Below, piece by piece: positions 40,865-48,676 of a stretch of 54,037 nucleotides of DNA. Origin of the DNA: Caulobacter sp. UNC279MFTsu5.1 (GTDB lineage: Bacteria; Pseudomonadota; Alphaproteobacteria; Caulobacterales; Caulobacteraceae); the NCBI RefSeq assembly GCF_900114015.1, contig NZ_FORN01000041.1, positions 1-54,037 on the forward strand. The letters run 5' to 3'. Position numbers and translations under genes: made by a program. The notes under the pieces were generated by a model. The model made no database searches. It saw only the letters and a program-made list of their open reading frames with translations, and had not been told where the DNA came from. Every line of letters starts with the position of its first letter. The stretch's first letter is position 1.

Positions 40865-41448
40865 CGATCGAGAACGTCGAGGACAAGGTTGCTGAAGCCC
40901 GCCCCGCCGGGTCCGCGCCGCCAGCGGCGCGCGGTCCGCTGGACCGGATCGCCGACCAATGGCCCGTCCTGGCCTTCCTCGCCTGCGCCGCCATGCTGGG
41001 CGCGGCCCACGCCTTCGAGACCTTCGGCAAGCTGGCGCCGTGCCTGCTGTGCCTGAAGCAGCGCGAGGTCTACTGGGTCACCGGCGCGGTGGCGCTGGCC
41101 GCCGCCGTGCTGACGCGCACCGCCTGGGCCGACCGGGTGCGCCGGCCGCTGATCCTGCTGATCGGCCTGGGCTTCCTCTATGGCGCGGGCCTGGCGACCT
41201 ATCACGCCGGCGCCGAGTGGAAGTGGTGGCCCGGCCCGGCCGCCTGTGCGGCCGGCGGCGCGGCCTCGGCCGACGACCTGGTGGCCATGCTGAAGGGGGC
41301 CAAGATCGCCGCCCCGTCCTGCGACAAGGCCGTGTGGATCTTCCTGGGCCTGTCCATGGCCGGCTGGAACGCTGTGATCTCGCTGGGCCTGGCGATCGCC
41401 TCGTTCTTCGCAGGCCTGCGCCCCCAGACCTCGCCCAAGGCCGCCTGA
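40861..41448 (+). CDS. DsbB-family disulfide bond formation protein
   Basis: The 195-aa membrane protein has four helices and the DsbB cysteine pattern: the redox pair in APCLLCLKQREVYW (CXXC, about residue 66) and a second loop with GPAACAAGG and APSCDK. It would pass electrons from a periplasmic DsbA-like oxidase to ubiquinone. It lies between the YqaA gene (4-bp overlap) and the ubiquinone-synthesis gene coq7, which fits a quinone-linked role. An ATG at 40852 is an alternative start. Confidence 0.9.
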   Translation: MTIENVEDKVAEARPAGSAPPAARGPLDRIADQWPVLAFLACAAMLGAAHAFETFGKLAPCLLCLKQREVYWVTGAVALAAAVLTRTAWADRVRRPLILLIGLGFLYGAGLATYHAGAEWKWWPGPAACAAGGAASADDLVAMLKGAKIAAPSCDKAVWIFLGLSMAGWNAVISLGLAIASFFAGLRPQTSPKAA

Positions 41449-41449
41449 G

Positions 41450-42010
41450 ATGAGCCAGCCCGTCCCTCCCCGTCCCGGTCTCGGCGCCCAGAAGGCCCGC
41501 CTGGCCGAGATCCTGCGGGTCGACCAGGCCGGCGAGCTGGCGGCCGTGCACATCTATCGCGGCCAGCAGGCGGTGATGCGCCAGGCGCCGGGCCGCGAGC
41601 GGATCGCCGACCAGCTCCAGGCGATGGAGGGCCACGAGCAGGTCCACCTGACCCGCTTCAACGAGCTGCTGGGCGAGCGCCAGGTGCGGCCCACCCTGAT
41701 GTCGCCGGTCTGGCGCGCCGCCGCCTTCGCCCTGGGCGCGGGCACGGCCCTGCTGGGCGAAAAGGCCGCCCACGCCTGCACCGAGGCCGTGGAGACGGTG
41801 ATCGAGCAGCACTATGCCGGCCAGATCGCCGAACTGGAGGCGCGCGATCCGTCGCTGGCGGCCGAGCTGAGCCAGTTCCGCGACGACGAGTTGCACCACA
41901 AGGACATCGCCATCGGCGAAGGCGCCCTGGAGGCTCCGGCCTATCCGCTGCTGTCGGCGGTGATCCGCGCCGGCTGCCGCGCGGCGATCAAGATCAGCGA
42001 GAAAATCTGA
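41450..42010 (+). CDS. coq7: COQ7-type demethoxyubiquinone hydroxylase
   Basis: The 186-aa protein is a di-iron monooxygenase that hydroxylates demethoxyubiquinol, a late step of ubiquinone synthesis. The iron ligands sit in ILRVDQAGELAAVHIYRGQ (Glu), EGHEQVHL (EXXH), EAVETVIEQHY (Glu) and DDELHHKDIA (EXXH). It starts 1 bp after the dsbB-like stop, so the three genes form one operon. Confidence 0.95.
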   Translation: MSQPVPPRPGLGAQKARLAEILRVDQAGELAAVHIYRGQQAVMRQAPGRERIADQLQAMEGHEQVHLTRFNELLGERQVRPTLMSPVWRAAAFALGAGTALLGEKAAHACTEAVETVIEQHYAGQIAELEARDPSLAAELSQFRDDELHHKDIAIGEGALEAPAYPLLSAVIRAGCRAAIKISEKI

Positions 42011-42123
42011 CCGGCGTTCGCCGGAACGCCGGAAAAACCGTCCCTGAAACTTCCCGCTTGGCGGCGTGCGCGGTCGCGCTTACCCATGTCGCCGAAAGAT
42101 CGCGTCGCGAGGGGAGTTCCGCT

Positions 42124-43902
42124 TTGCCTATCCCGTTTCACCGCCGGGCCGCGGCCCTGTGCGCCGTTTCGCTGCTGGCGCTGGCCGGCGCCGCCCATGC
42201 CGCAACCCCGGTCAATCCGCCCAAGCCGGCGCCGACCACCGCCCTGACCCTGGGCACCGGCGGCCAGATGCCGACCGAGGAAGCGGCGGTGACGATCGAG
42301 CATGTCGACCTGAAGCTGAAGATCATCCCGCAGCGCAAGGCGATCGAGGGCGACGCCACCCTGACCTTGGCGACCAAGAGCGCCCTGCCCCGCATCGTCC
42401 TGGACTTCGACAGGAACTTCGCGGTCAGCGCCCTGATCGTCGACGGCAAGACCCTGCCCGCCTCGGCCTGGACCAATCCCGAAGGCCGCCTGACCATCAC
42501 CCCGCCCGCCCCGATCGCCGCCGGGGCCAGGACCGTGGTCCAGATCCGCTACGCCGGCCAGCCGCACGAAGCCGAAAAAGCCCCCTGGGACGGCGGCTTC
42601 GTCTGGAAGACCGCCCCGACCGGCGAGCCCTGGATCGCCAGCGCCGTGCAGGGCGACGGCTGCGACCTGTTCTGGCCGTGCATCGACTTCCCGACCGGCG
42701 AGCCGCTGCTGGTCGACTTCTTCATCACCGTGCCCGCCCCGCTGTCGGCTCCGGCCGGCGGCGTGCTGATGGGCGTCACGGAGAAGGACGGCTGGCGCAC
42801 CTTCCATTGGCGGCAGAAGCAGCCTGACACCTACGCCATCGCGGTCAATGTCGGGCCTTATGACAAGCTGGAGGCTGTCTACAAGAGCCGGTTCGGCGAC
42901 AGCTTCCCGATCGAATACTGGTACCTGAAGAGCGACGACCCGGCCAAGGCCCGGGCCCTGTTCGCCGAGTTCCCGACCACGCTGGACTTCTTCGAGCAGA
43001 TGATCGGCCCCTACCCGTTCCGCTCCGAGAAGCTGGGCGTCGTCGAGACGCCGCACCTGGGCATGGAACACCAGACCATGAACGCCTACGGCAACGAGTA
43101 CAAAAAGGACGTCTACGGCTACGACTGGCTGTTCCAGCACGAACTGTCGCACGAATGGTTCGGCAACCAGGTGACCAATGTCGACTGGGACGACATGTGG
43201 ATCCACGAGGGCCTGGGCAGCTACATGCAGCCGCTCTATTCGCAATGGCTGCACGGCGACATGGAATACATGACCCGCCTGAACGCCCAGCGGGTGAGCG
43301 GCAAGAACCTGTTCCCGATCGTCTCCGACAAGGTGATGACCGAGGATCAGGTCTACAAGCCCGAGGGCGGCCCGGCGAACGACATCTACGCCAAGGGCTC
43401 CAACGTCATGCACACCCTGCGCGCCACGATCGGCGATGCGGCGTTCTTCAAGGCCGTGCGTATCCTGGTCTATGGCCGCCCTGATCCCAAGCCCGGCAAT
43501 TTCGCGCCGCGCTACGCCACGACCAAGGACTTCATCCGAATCGTCAACGACGTGACGGGCAAGGACTACCAGTGGTTCTTCGACGCCTATTTCTACCAGG
43601 CCAAGCTGCCGGAACTGCTGCAGACCCGGGACGGCGACGACCTGGTGCTGAGCTGGAGGACGCCGTCGGGCAAGGCCTTCCCGATGCCGGTCGAGGTCAA
43701 GGTCGGCGACAAAATCGTCACCGCGCCGATGACCGACGACACCGGCCGCATCAAGGTGGGCGACACCGTGCCGGTGATCGTCGACCCGGCGTCCAAGATC
43801 CTGCGCCGCCAGCCGTATCTCGAGGACTACGCGGCCTGGAAGAAGGCGGACGACGCCAAGAAGGCCGAAGACGCCAAGAAGGCGTCGGCCCAAAAGCCCT
43901 AG
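42124..43902 (+). CDS. M1-family metallo-aminopeptidase, exported
   Basis: The protein (592 aa from a TTG at 42124) is a gluzincin aminopeptidase. It has a signal peptide (AALCAVSLLALAGAAHA), an N-terminal beta domain, a substrate-binding LGMEHQTMNAYG in the place of GXMEN, and the zinc site HELSHEWFGN with WIHEGLGSYM supplying the third ligand. The C-terminal beta domain ends in a repetitive charged tail (DDAKKAEDAKKAS). GAGGGGAG lies 6 bp before the TTG; an ATG at 42058 lacks such a site and would spoil the signal peptide. It works in the periplasm on peptide N-termini. Confidence 0.93.
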   Translation: MPIPFHRRAAALCAVSLLALAGAAHAATPVNPPKPAPTTALTLGTGGQMPTEEAAVTIEHVDLKLKIIPQRKAIEGDATLTLATKSALPRIVLDFDRNFAVSALIVDGKTLPASAWTNPEGRLTITPPAPIAAGARTVVQIRYAGQPHEAEKAPWDGGFVWKTAPTGEPWIASAVQGDGCDLFWPCIDFPTGEPLLVDFFITVPAPLSAPAGGVLMGVTEKDGWRTFHWRQKQPDTYAIAVNVGPYDKLEAVYKSRFGDSFPIEYWYLKSDDPAKARALFAEFPTTLDFFEQMIGPYPFRSEKLGVVETPHLGMEHQTMNAYGNEYKKDVYGYDWLFQHELSHEWFGNQVTNVDWDDMWIHEGLGSYMQPLYSQWLHGDMEYMTRLNAQRVSGKNLFPIVSDKVMTEDQVYKPEGGPANDIYAKGSNVMHTLRATIGDAAFFKAVRILVYGRPDPKPGNFAPRYATTKDFIRIVNDVTGKDYQWFFDAYFYQAKLPELLQTRDGDDLVLSWRTPSGKAFPMPVEVKVGDKIVTAPMTDDTGRIKVGDTVPVIVDPASKILRRQPYLEDYAAWKKADDAKKAEDAKKASAQKP

Positions 43903-43930
43903 ACGCCTCCAGCGTTCCTCTGTCGGCGGA

Positions 43931-44104
43931 GCCATCGCTATGGATTGGCTGCCAAAAGGGCCGTCATCCCGGACAAGCCCGGCGAAAGCCGGGCGCAGAT
44001 CCGGGACCGCCGGAAGCGCCTGCGCTCAGGCGTCGATCCCGGATCTTCGCGCTACGCGCTCTTCCGAGATGACAACCGCTTTTTGGCCGTAGGCGATAGC
44101 CCTG
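43931..44104. repeat. MITE-like element with inverted ends, copy 2
   Basis: The left end (GCCATCGCTATGGATTGGCT then CCGTCATCCCGG) and right end (GATGACAACCGCTTTTTGGC then CGTAGGCGATAGCCCTGGC) form long imperfect inverted repeats, and inside lie smaller palindromes (GCCCGGC..GCCGGGC near 43977-43993). The ends match those at 16424-16561. The gap 43903-44234 holds nothing else I recognise. Confidence 0.65.
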
Positions 44105-44234
44105 GCACGGAGCATGAGGGACGACGAAGTTTAGGGCGCATCAACGCGCGGTCATCTTCCGTTGACCCTGTTCCTTCACGGCTTGTAGGCCAAGGCGCCG
44201 TAAGGCTTTGGGCTCACAGCGAGCCAGGAAGCCG

Positions 44235-44768
44235 ATGCTGACGCCCAACCATGTCGTGACCACCGCCCGCGCCGTCCTCGTCGCCGGCGCCCTGACCGCC
44301 GCGGCGCTGATGCTGGGTCCCTGGCCGGGCCTGGAGCAGGTGTTCGGGCTGAACGACAAGGCGGCCCACGCCATCGCCTTCGGCGGCCTGGTCGCCGTCT
44401 CGTTCCTGGCCTTCCCCCGCATGCGCCGCAACGACCTGGCCATCGCGGCCGTCCTGCTGGGGGCCAGCGTCGAGGTGGCCCAGATGTTCACCTCCGACCG
44501 CAGCGCCTCGATCAGCGACCTGCTGGCCGACACCGTCGGGGTGGGCGTCGTCTATCTGGCCAGCCATATCGAGAATCTCCGCGCCCTGGCCCGCCAGCGC
44601 GGCGCGGCGAGCTTCGCGGACATCGCCGCCCAGGACCGCCGGCGCGGCGGGCGTCGCCTGGCGCCGGTGATCAAGGCGGCCTCCCCGCCCTTGGCCGACA
44701 GCGCGACGGCCGATCACCCGGCCAGCTTCGCCGGCCGGGCGGCCCGACGCTTCCCGCGACGGGCCTGA
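44235..44768 (+). CDS. VanZ-like membrane protein
   Basis: The 177-aa protein has three to four membrane helices and the VanZ-family pattern: NDKAAHAIAFGGLVAVSFLAFP (K-X-X-H in the second helix), GASVEVAQMFTSDRSASISDLLADTVGV in part. The C-terminal about 60 residues are soluble and basic. AGGAAG precedes the ATG at 44235. VanZ relatives have been linked to teicoplanin resistance but most are of unknown function. Convergent with the gene at 44779. Confidence 0.88.
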   Translation: MLTPNHVVTTARAVLVAGALTAAALMLGPWPGLEQVFGLNDKAAHAIAFGGLVAVSFLAFPRMRRNDLAIAAVLLGASVEVAQMFTSDRSASISDLLADTVGVGVVYLASHIENLRALARQRGAASFADIAAQDRRRGGRRLAPVIKAASPPLADSATADHPASFAGRAARRFPRRA

Positions 44769-44778
44769 ACCCTGTCCG

Positions 44779-45063
44779 TCAGGTGATGCGCTTGACGCTG
44801 ACCGGGTCGCTGCCCGGGAAGCTTTCCTCCAGCCCCTCGTCCAGCAAGGCCTCCTGACGGCTTTCCGAGCACTCGACCTTCTCGGCCAGCTGATCGTGCT
44901 TTTCGCCCTCGGTCAGCGGGGTCTCCGCCTCGCGGGAATGCGGGGCGTCGAAGTGCTTGTCCTCGTGCCGGACCTTGCCGTCGCTGGCCATGTCGGCCGT
45001 CGAGGCGCTGGTGCCGTGCGTGAAGTGGCGGCCGGCTTCTTCTTTTTTCTGGCCAAACATCAT
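44779..45063 (-). CDS. Small conserved acidic protein with ESFPGSDP motif
   Basis: The 94-aa protein is charged and without membrane segments. Its C-terminal EGLEESFPGSDPVSV is a short motif found at the ends of many uncharacterised alphaproteobacterial proteins. GGAGAGGA lies before the ATG at 45063 (two ATGs in tandem), which decides this start against an open frame that runs to 45369. Function unknown. Confidence 0.78.
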   Translation of the reverse strand: MMFGQKKEEAGRHFTHGTSASTADMASDGKVRHEDKHFDAPHSREAETPLTEGEKHDQLAEKVECSESRQEALLDEGLEESFPGSDPVSVKRIT

Positions 45064-45122
45064 GGGGTCCTCTCCCGAGTCCTCGCCCGAAGGAGTCGGG
45101 AAGAGAACCCGCAACGCGGCGC

Positions 45123-45278
45123 CTAGGTTGCGCCCGACAGCCCGAACACCACGGACCACAGCACGAGATTGGCCACCGCCATGGCGGCCAGCAGCCACCG
45201 CAGCCGACGTTTGACGCACAGCGCCCGCCCGTGCTCGTGAAGCGTCGGGCCGGACGGCGCCGAAGGACTGCCAAGCAT
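45123..45278 (-). CDS. Small single-pass membrane protein (51 aa)
   Basis: The frame from the ATG at 45278 encodes 51 aa: a short hydrophilic N-terminus and one membrane helix (WLLAAMAVANLVLWSVVFGLSG). GGGAGGG lies 5 bp before the ATG. It is 59 bp upstream of the ESFPGSDP gene on the same strand and probably shares its transcript. No family recognised. Confidence 0.6.
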   Translation of the reverse strand: MLGSPSAPSGPTLHEHGRALCVKRRLRWLLAAMAVANLVLWSVVFGLSGAT

Positions 45279-45391
45279 CGAACCCTCCCGTCGAGCGCCC
45301 CCTGTCCTTTGGGTCCGTCCGACGGCGAGTCGATGCAAGCGGAGCTGGAAAGCATTGTTTCCTAGACATTTTCGCGACTCGGCGTCGCGCC

Positions 45392-45952
45392 CTAGGCTTC
45401 CAGCTCGATGTCCCAGTACAGATAGTCCAGCCAGCTGGCGTGCAGGTGTCCCGGCGGGAACCGGCGGCCGCGGTCCTGCAGTTCGTGCATGCTGGGGCGG
45501 CGCGCGGTGTGGAAGGGATGCATGCCCGCCTCGCGCGGCGTGCGCCCGCCCTTGTGCAGGTTGCAGGGCGCGCAGGCGGTGACGATGTTCTCCCAGGTGG
45601 TCCGGCCGCCGCGCGAGCGGGGGATCACGTGGTCGAAGGTCAGCTCGTCGGGCGAACCGCAGTACTGGCAGCTGAACCCGTCGCGCAAAAACAGGTTGAA
45701 GCGGGTGAAGGCCGGCGGCCGGTCCTGCGGCACGTACTGCTTCAGCGACACCACGCTGGGCAGCTTCATCTCGAACGAGGGCGAATGCACCACGTGGTCG
45801 TAGGTCGAGACCACGTCGACCCGTTCCAGGAACACCGCCTTGATCACCTCCTGCCAGGGCCAGAGGGACAGCGGATAGTAGCTCAGGGGCCGATAGTCGG
45901 CGTTGAGAACGAGCGCCGGCATGCCGGACGGGGGGCGGGACAGCACCTGCAT
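45392..45952 (-). CDS. HNH endonuclease domain protein
   Basis: The 186-aa protein has an HNH fold: RDGFSCQYCGSPDELTFDHVIPRSRGG in part, then NIVTACAPCNLHKGGRTP, which supplies two CXXC zinc pairs and the His/Asn catalytic residues. The N-terminal part (PALVLNADYRPLSYYPLSLW) is typical of a widely conserved bacterial group. An AGGGGGAGG Shine-Dalgarno supports the ATG at 45952; an open frame continues to 46108. It may be a DNA repair or defence nuclease; it is common in non-phage contexts and its role is unknown. Confidence 0.9.
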   Translation of the reverse strand: MQVLSRPPSGMPALVLNADYRPLSYYPLSLWPWQEVIKAVFLERVDVVSTYDHVVHSPSFEMKLPSVVSLKQYVPQDRPPAFTRFNLFLRDGFSCQYCGSPDELTFDHVIPRSRGGRTTWENIVTACAPCNLHKGGRTPREAGMHPFHTARRPSMHELQDRGRRFPPGHLHASWLDYLYWDIELEA

Positions 45953-46195
45953 CAGGGCCTCCCCCTGGAGCCGGAAGGGCTCCAACGCATTTGGGAGCCG
46001 GACGGGCTCCGATGAAGCGGGTACGCGGTCGGACTGAAGACGGGCCTCCTTCCTACGCATTCTCAGGAATCGCCATTCATTCCCGAACGCGGGGAAAGGA
46101 TGAGCCAACTTGGCGACAGAACCAAGACATCCTTGCGCTTGGCGCGTGAACGATCGCGGCTATGGTCGGCGGCGGACATCCGGGAACCCTTCGCC

Positions 46196-47041
46196 ATGCC
46201 GACCTCCGCCCTCGCCCTGATCGCCCTGGCCGGTTTCCTGGCCGCCGGATCGCCGGCGCCGCTGCTGCCGGGGATCGTCGATTCGCCCGACACCGAGGTC
46301 CGGCCCGCCTTCAGTCCCGACGGCCGCTGCGTGCTGTGGGGGTCGATCGGCGCGCCGAAGACGGCCTGGCGCATCCTGCAGACCTGCCGCGACGGCGCGG
46401 GCTGGTCCAGGCCCGAGGCGGTGTCGTTCGATGGCCCGGACAACGACTTCGACCCGGCCTTCTCGCCCGACGGCCGCACGGTCTATTTCTTCTCCAACCG
46501 CCCGGGCGGCCAGGGCGGCGACGACCTCTACGCGGTGGACCGCGACCCGGCGACCGGGGCGTTCGGCGCGCCGCGCAACCTGGGGCCCCGCTTCAACACG
46601 TCCGGCGACGAGTGGGCGCCCTCGCCGACCGCCGACGGCAAGCTGATCTTCTCGTCCGACGGCCATGGCGGCCTGGGCAGGCAGGACCTGTTCGAGGGCG
46701 AGCTGACGGGCGAGGCTCCGGTGCGCGGTCTCGGCCCCGGTGTCAACGGTCCGCTGGACGACTTCGACGCGACCCTGCTGGCCGACGGCCGCACCCTGGT
46801 GTTCGCCTCGGGCGACCTGAAGGCCGAGACCCGCGTGACCCTGCACGCCGCCCGGCGCGGCGCCGATGGGCGCTTCGGACCGCGCACGCCCCTGGCCGCG
46901 CCGGTCAACTGTTCGGAAGCGATCAACAACGGCCCCGCCGTCGATCCCAGGCGGCCGGGCGTCCTGTTCTACTCGGCCTACTGCCCGGCCCTGGGCCCGG
47001 GGCGGATGGACATCTTCGAGGTTTCTATTCCGACGCCCTAG
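46196..47041 (+). CDS. PD40 (TolB-like) beta-propeller protein, secreted
   Basis: The 281-aa protein has a signal peptide (LALIALAGFLAAGSPA) and four or five PD40 propeller repeats, each with an SPDG-type turn: FSPDGRCVLWGS, FSPDGRTVYFFSNRPGG, ADGKLIFSSDGHGGLG, ADGRTLVFASG. The fold is shared with TolB and prolyl oligopeptidases; no catalytic domain is present. Probably a periplasmic binding protein. Its stop overlaps the end of the convergent greA/B-like gene. Confidence 0.88.
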   Translation: MPTSALALIALAGFLAAGSPAPLLPGIVDSPDTEVRPAFSPDGRCVLWGSIGAPKTAWRILQTCRDGAGWSRPEAVSFDGPDNDFDPAFSPDGRTVYFFSNRPGGQGGDDLYAVDRDPATGAFGAPRNLGPRFNTSGDEWAPSPTADGKLIFSSDGHGGLGRQDLFEGELTGEAPVRGLGPGVNGPLDDFDATLLADGRTLVFASGDLKAETRVTLHAARRGADGRFGPRTPLAAPVNCSEAINNGPAVDPRRPGVLFYSAYCPALGPGRMDIFEVSIPTP

Positions 47042-47517
47042 CTGATCGCCACGATCTCGACCTCGCCGCCGGCCACCATGGCGGTGTCGCCCACGGCCTT
47101 GCCCAGCAGGGCGCGGGCCACCGGCGAGACGTAGGACACCGAGCCCTGGGCCGGATCGGCCTCGTCCTCGCCGACGATGCGGAAGGTCTGGCGACGGCCG
47201 TCCTCGCGGTCGAAGGTGACGGTCCCGCCAAACTGCAGGCCCTCGACGGCCGGGTCGCGTTCGCGCAGCTGGGCGCTGGCCCGGCGGGCCGACCAGTAGC
47301 GCAGGTCGCGGGTGGCGCGGGCCATGGCGGTTCGGTCCTGGGCGACGTCGCCGCCGGCCTGGGCGGCGCTGTAGGCGGCGCGGGCGGCGGCCAGGGCCGC
47401 CTCGATCTGAACCAGCCCCTCGGGCGTCACCAGGTTCGGGTGCGGCGAGATCGGGCGGTCCAGCAGGTCGGCGGCGAACGCCTCGCTGTCGCCTTCCTTG
47501 GTGAAGGCCACGCTCAT
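47038..47517 (-). CDS. GreA/GreB-family transcription elongation factor
   Basis: The 159-aa protein has an N-terminal helical region (about residues 30-90; EGLVQIEAALAAARAAY, ALMARATRDLRYW-like) and a C-terminal FKBP-like Gre domain (about 95-159; GGTVTFDREDGRRQTFRIVGEDE in part, and SPVARALLGKAVGDTAMV). Gre factors stimulate transcript cleavage in stalled RNA polymerase. The coiled-coil part is shorter and less acidic at its tip than in GreA, so it may be one of the variant Gre-like proteins. The start at 47517 (MSVAFTKEG) follows a longer non-coding frame. Confidence 0.88.
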   Translation of the reverse strand: MSVAFTKEGDSEAFAADLLDRPISPHPNLVTPEGLVQIEAALAAARAAYSAAQAGGDVAQDRTAMARATRDLRYWSARRASAQLRERDPAVEGLQFGGTVTFDREDGRRQTFRIVGEDEADPAQGSVSYVSPVARALLGKAVGDTAMVAGGEVEIVAIS

Positions 47518-47754
47518 CCGCGCATCTCGAAGGACGAAAAGGTCATGTCTGGAAAATCCGGCCCGACGCGGGATGTTCCGCCTGGGGAGCATCCGACCTA
47601 GGCGCGGGCGTCCTCGGGATCAAGACATGCAAAAGCCGCCGGCGAAAAGCGCGGGCGGCTTCGGACACCTTGAACGGAGAGTCTCGGCGGCGATCGTGTC
47701 GGCGGGACGGCGTGGGAATCCGCGGGTCCCGCCAGCCACGAATGCTGCCGAGGC

Positions 47755-47877
47755 CTAGATCGCCACGCCGACCAGGGCGGTCGCGACAACGAGGGTGGCG
47801 GCCAGGAAGAAGCCCAGGGCCATGCGGTCGAGCGTGGTCTCGAAGGCGGTTTCCAGGACGTAGAGGGTATGGGTCAT
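47755..47877 (-). CDS. 40-aa single-pass membrane protein
   Basis: Read on the minus strand, an ATG at 47877 opens a 40-aa frame (MTHTLYVLETAFETTLDRMA, then a helix ALGFFLAATLVVATALVGVAI) ending at TAG (47757-47755). AGGA lies about 8 bp upstream. Third codon positions are GC-rich, as in real genes here. It is divergent from the TetR gene at 48038 with a promoter and a perfect 41-bp palindrome between, so it is probably the regulator's target. Function is unknown. Confidence 0.65.
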   Translation of the reverse strand: MTHTLYVLETAFETTLDRMALGFFLAATLVVATALVGVAI

Positions 47878-47961
47878 CACACACATCCTTGAGTTTCGGC
47901 TGCGGGCGCGACGTTCGAGGAGGCCGCCCCGGTCTCGATCGAGACCGATCTAGACATTGCT

Positions 47962-47989
47962 TAGATAGCACGCATCCTAACGGCGTCAA
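47962..47989 (-). promoter_or_regulatory. Promoter for the 40-aa gene
   Basis: On the minus strand TTGACG (47989-47984) and TATCTA (47967-47962) are spaced by 16 bp, close to the housekeeping -35 and -10. The -35 lies inside the 41-bp palindrome, so repressor binding would block it. The start codon at 47877 would leave a leader of about 80 nt. Confidence 0.5.
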
Positions 47990-48013
47990 GATAATCTTGA
48001 CGCCGTTAGGATG
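47973..48013. promoter_or_regulatory. Perfect 41-bp palindrome, probable TetR operator
   Basis: The arm CATCCTAACGGCGTCAAGAT (47973-47992) is perfectly repeated in reverse complement at 47994-48013, with one central A. Each arm also contains a near-palindrome TAACGGCGTCA, so two or more dimers may bind side by side. It sits between the divergent 40-aa and TetR genes, 25 bp before the latter. A run of T follows at 48016-48020 on the plus strand, but no gene lies upstream for it to terminate. Confidence 0.75.
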
Positions 48014-48037
48014 GATTTTTGAACAGGAGCCGCTACA

Positions 48038-48670
48038 GTGCCCTGGATGACACAGACCGCCACCTCCGAAGCCCGCCCGTATCACCACGGCGACCTCAGC
48101 CGCGCCCTGGTCGAGGCCGCTAGACGCATCCTCGAGACCGAGGGTCCGTCGGCGCTTTCGCTGCGGGCGGTGGCGCGGGAGGCGGGCGTCAGCCCGGCCG
48201 CGCCCTACCACCACTTCAAGGACAAGGGCGAACTGCTGGACGCCGTCGCCCACGAGGGCTGGGCGGCCCTGGACGCGGCCCTGACCGAGGCGCGCCTGAA
48301 AGCGGCCGACAGCCAGGAGCGGATGACCGGCCTGGGCGTGGCCTATGTCCGTTTCGCCCGCGACAATCCCGCCCTCTATCGGGTGATGTACGACTGCTCG
48401 CGCGACAAGGACGCCCTGCCCGAACAGATGAAGGAAGAAGGCGCCTACTGCCAGGTGCGCAACACCATCGACGAGCGCAGCGGCGGGACGGCCTCGCCGA
48501 TCGACCTGGAGCTGGCGACCATCGCCGCCTGGTGCGCGGGCCACGGCCTTGCCGAGATGATCAGCTTCAAGCAGTTCGACCCGCTGAAGGAAGCCCTGGG
48601 CGGCGAGGAGGCCTTCCTGCGCGGCGTGTTCGAACACCTGGGCATGTTCGCCAAGCTCGATCAGGCCTAG
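48038..48670 (+). CDS. TetR-family regulator with WHG-type C-terminal domain
   Basis: The 210-aa protein has an N-terminal HTH (about residues 18-62; ALSLRAVAREAGVSPAAPYHHFKDKGELLDAVA in part) and a C-terminal domain of the TetR_C_33/WHG kind (GVAYVRFARDNPALYRVMYD). AGGAG lies 9 bp before the GTG at 48038; an ATG at 48047 is less well spaced. It probably represses itself and the divergent 40-aa gene by binding the 41-bp palindrome. The next gene begins 7 bp after its stop. Confidence 0.93.
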   Translation: MPWMTQTATSEARPYHHGDLSRALVEAARRILETEGPSALSLRAVAREAGVSPAAPYHHFKDKGELLDAVAHEGWAALDAALTEARLKAADSQERMTGLGVAYVRFARDNPALYRVMYDCSRDKDALPEQMKEEGAYCQVRNTIDERSGGTASPIDLELATIAAWCAGHGLAEMISFKQFDPLKEALGGEEAFLRGVFEHLGMFAKLDQA

Positions 48671-48676
48671 GTCCGC

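Noticed and set aside
45392..45952. HNH gene as sign of a phage or defence island
   Set aside because: No phage structural, integrase or restriction genes are nearby, and this HNH group is common in ordinary chromosomal positions.
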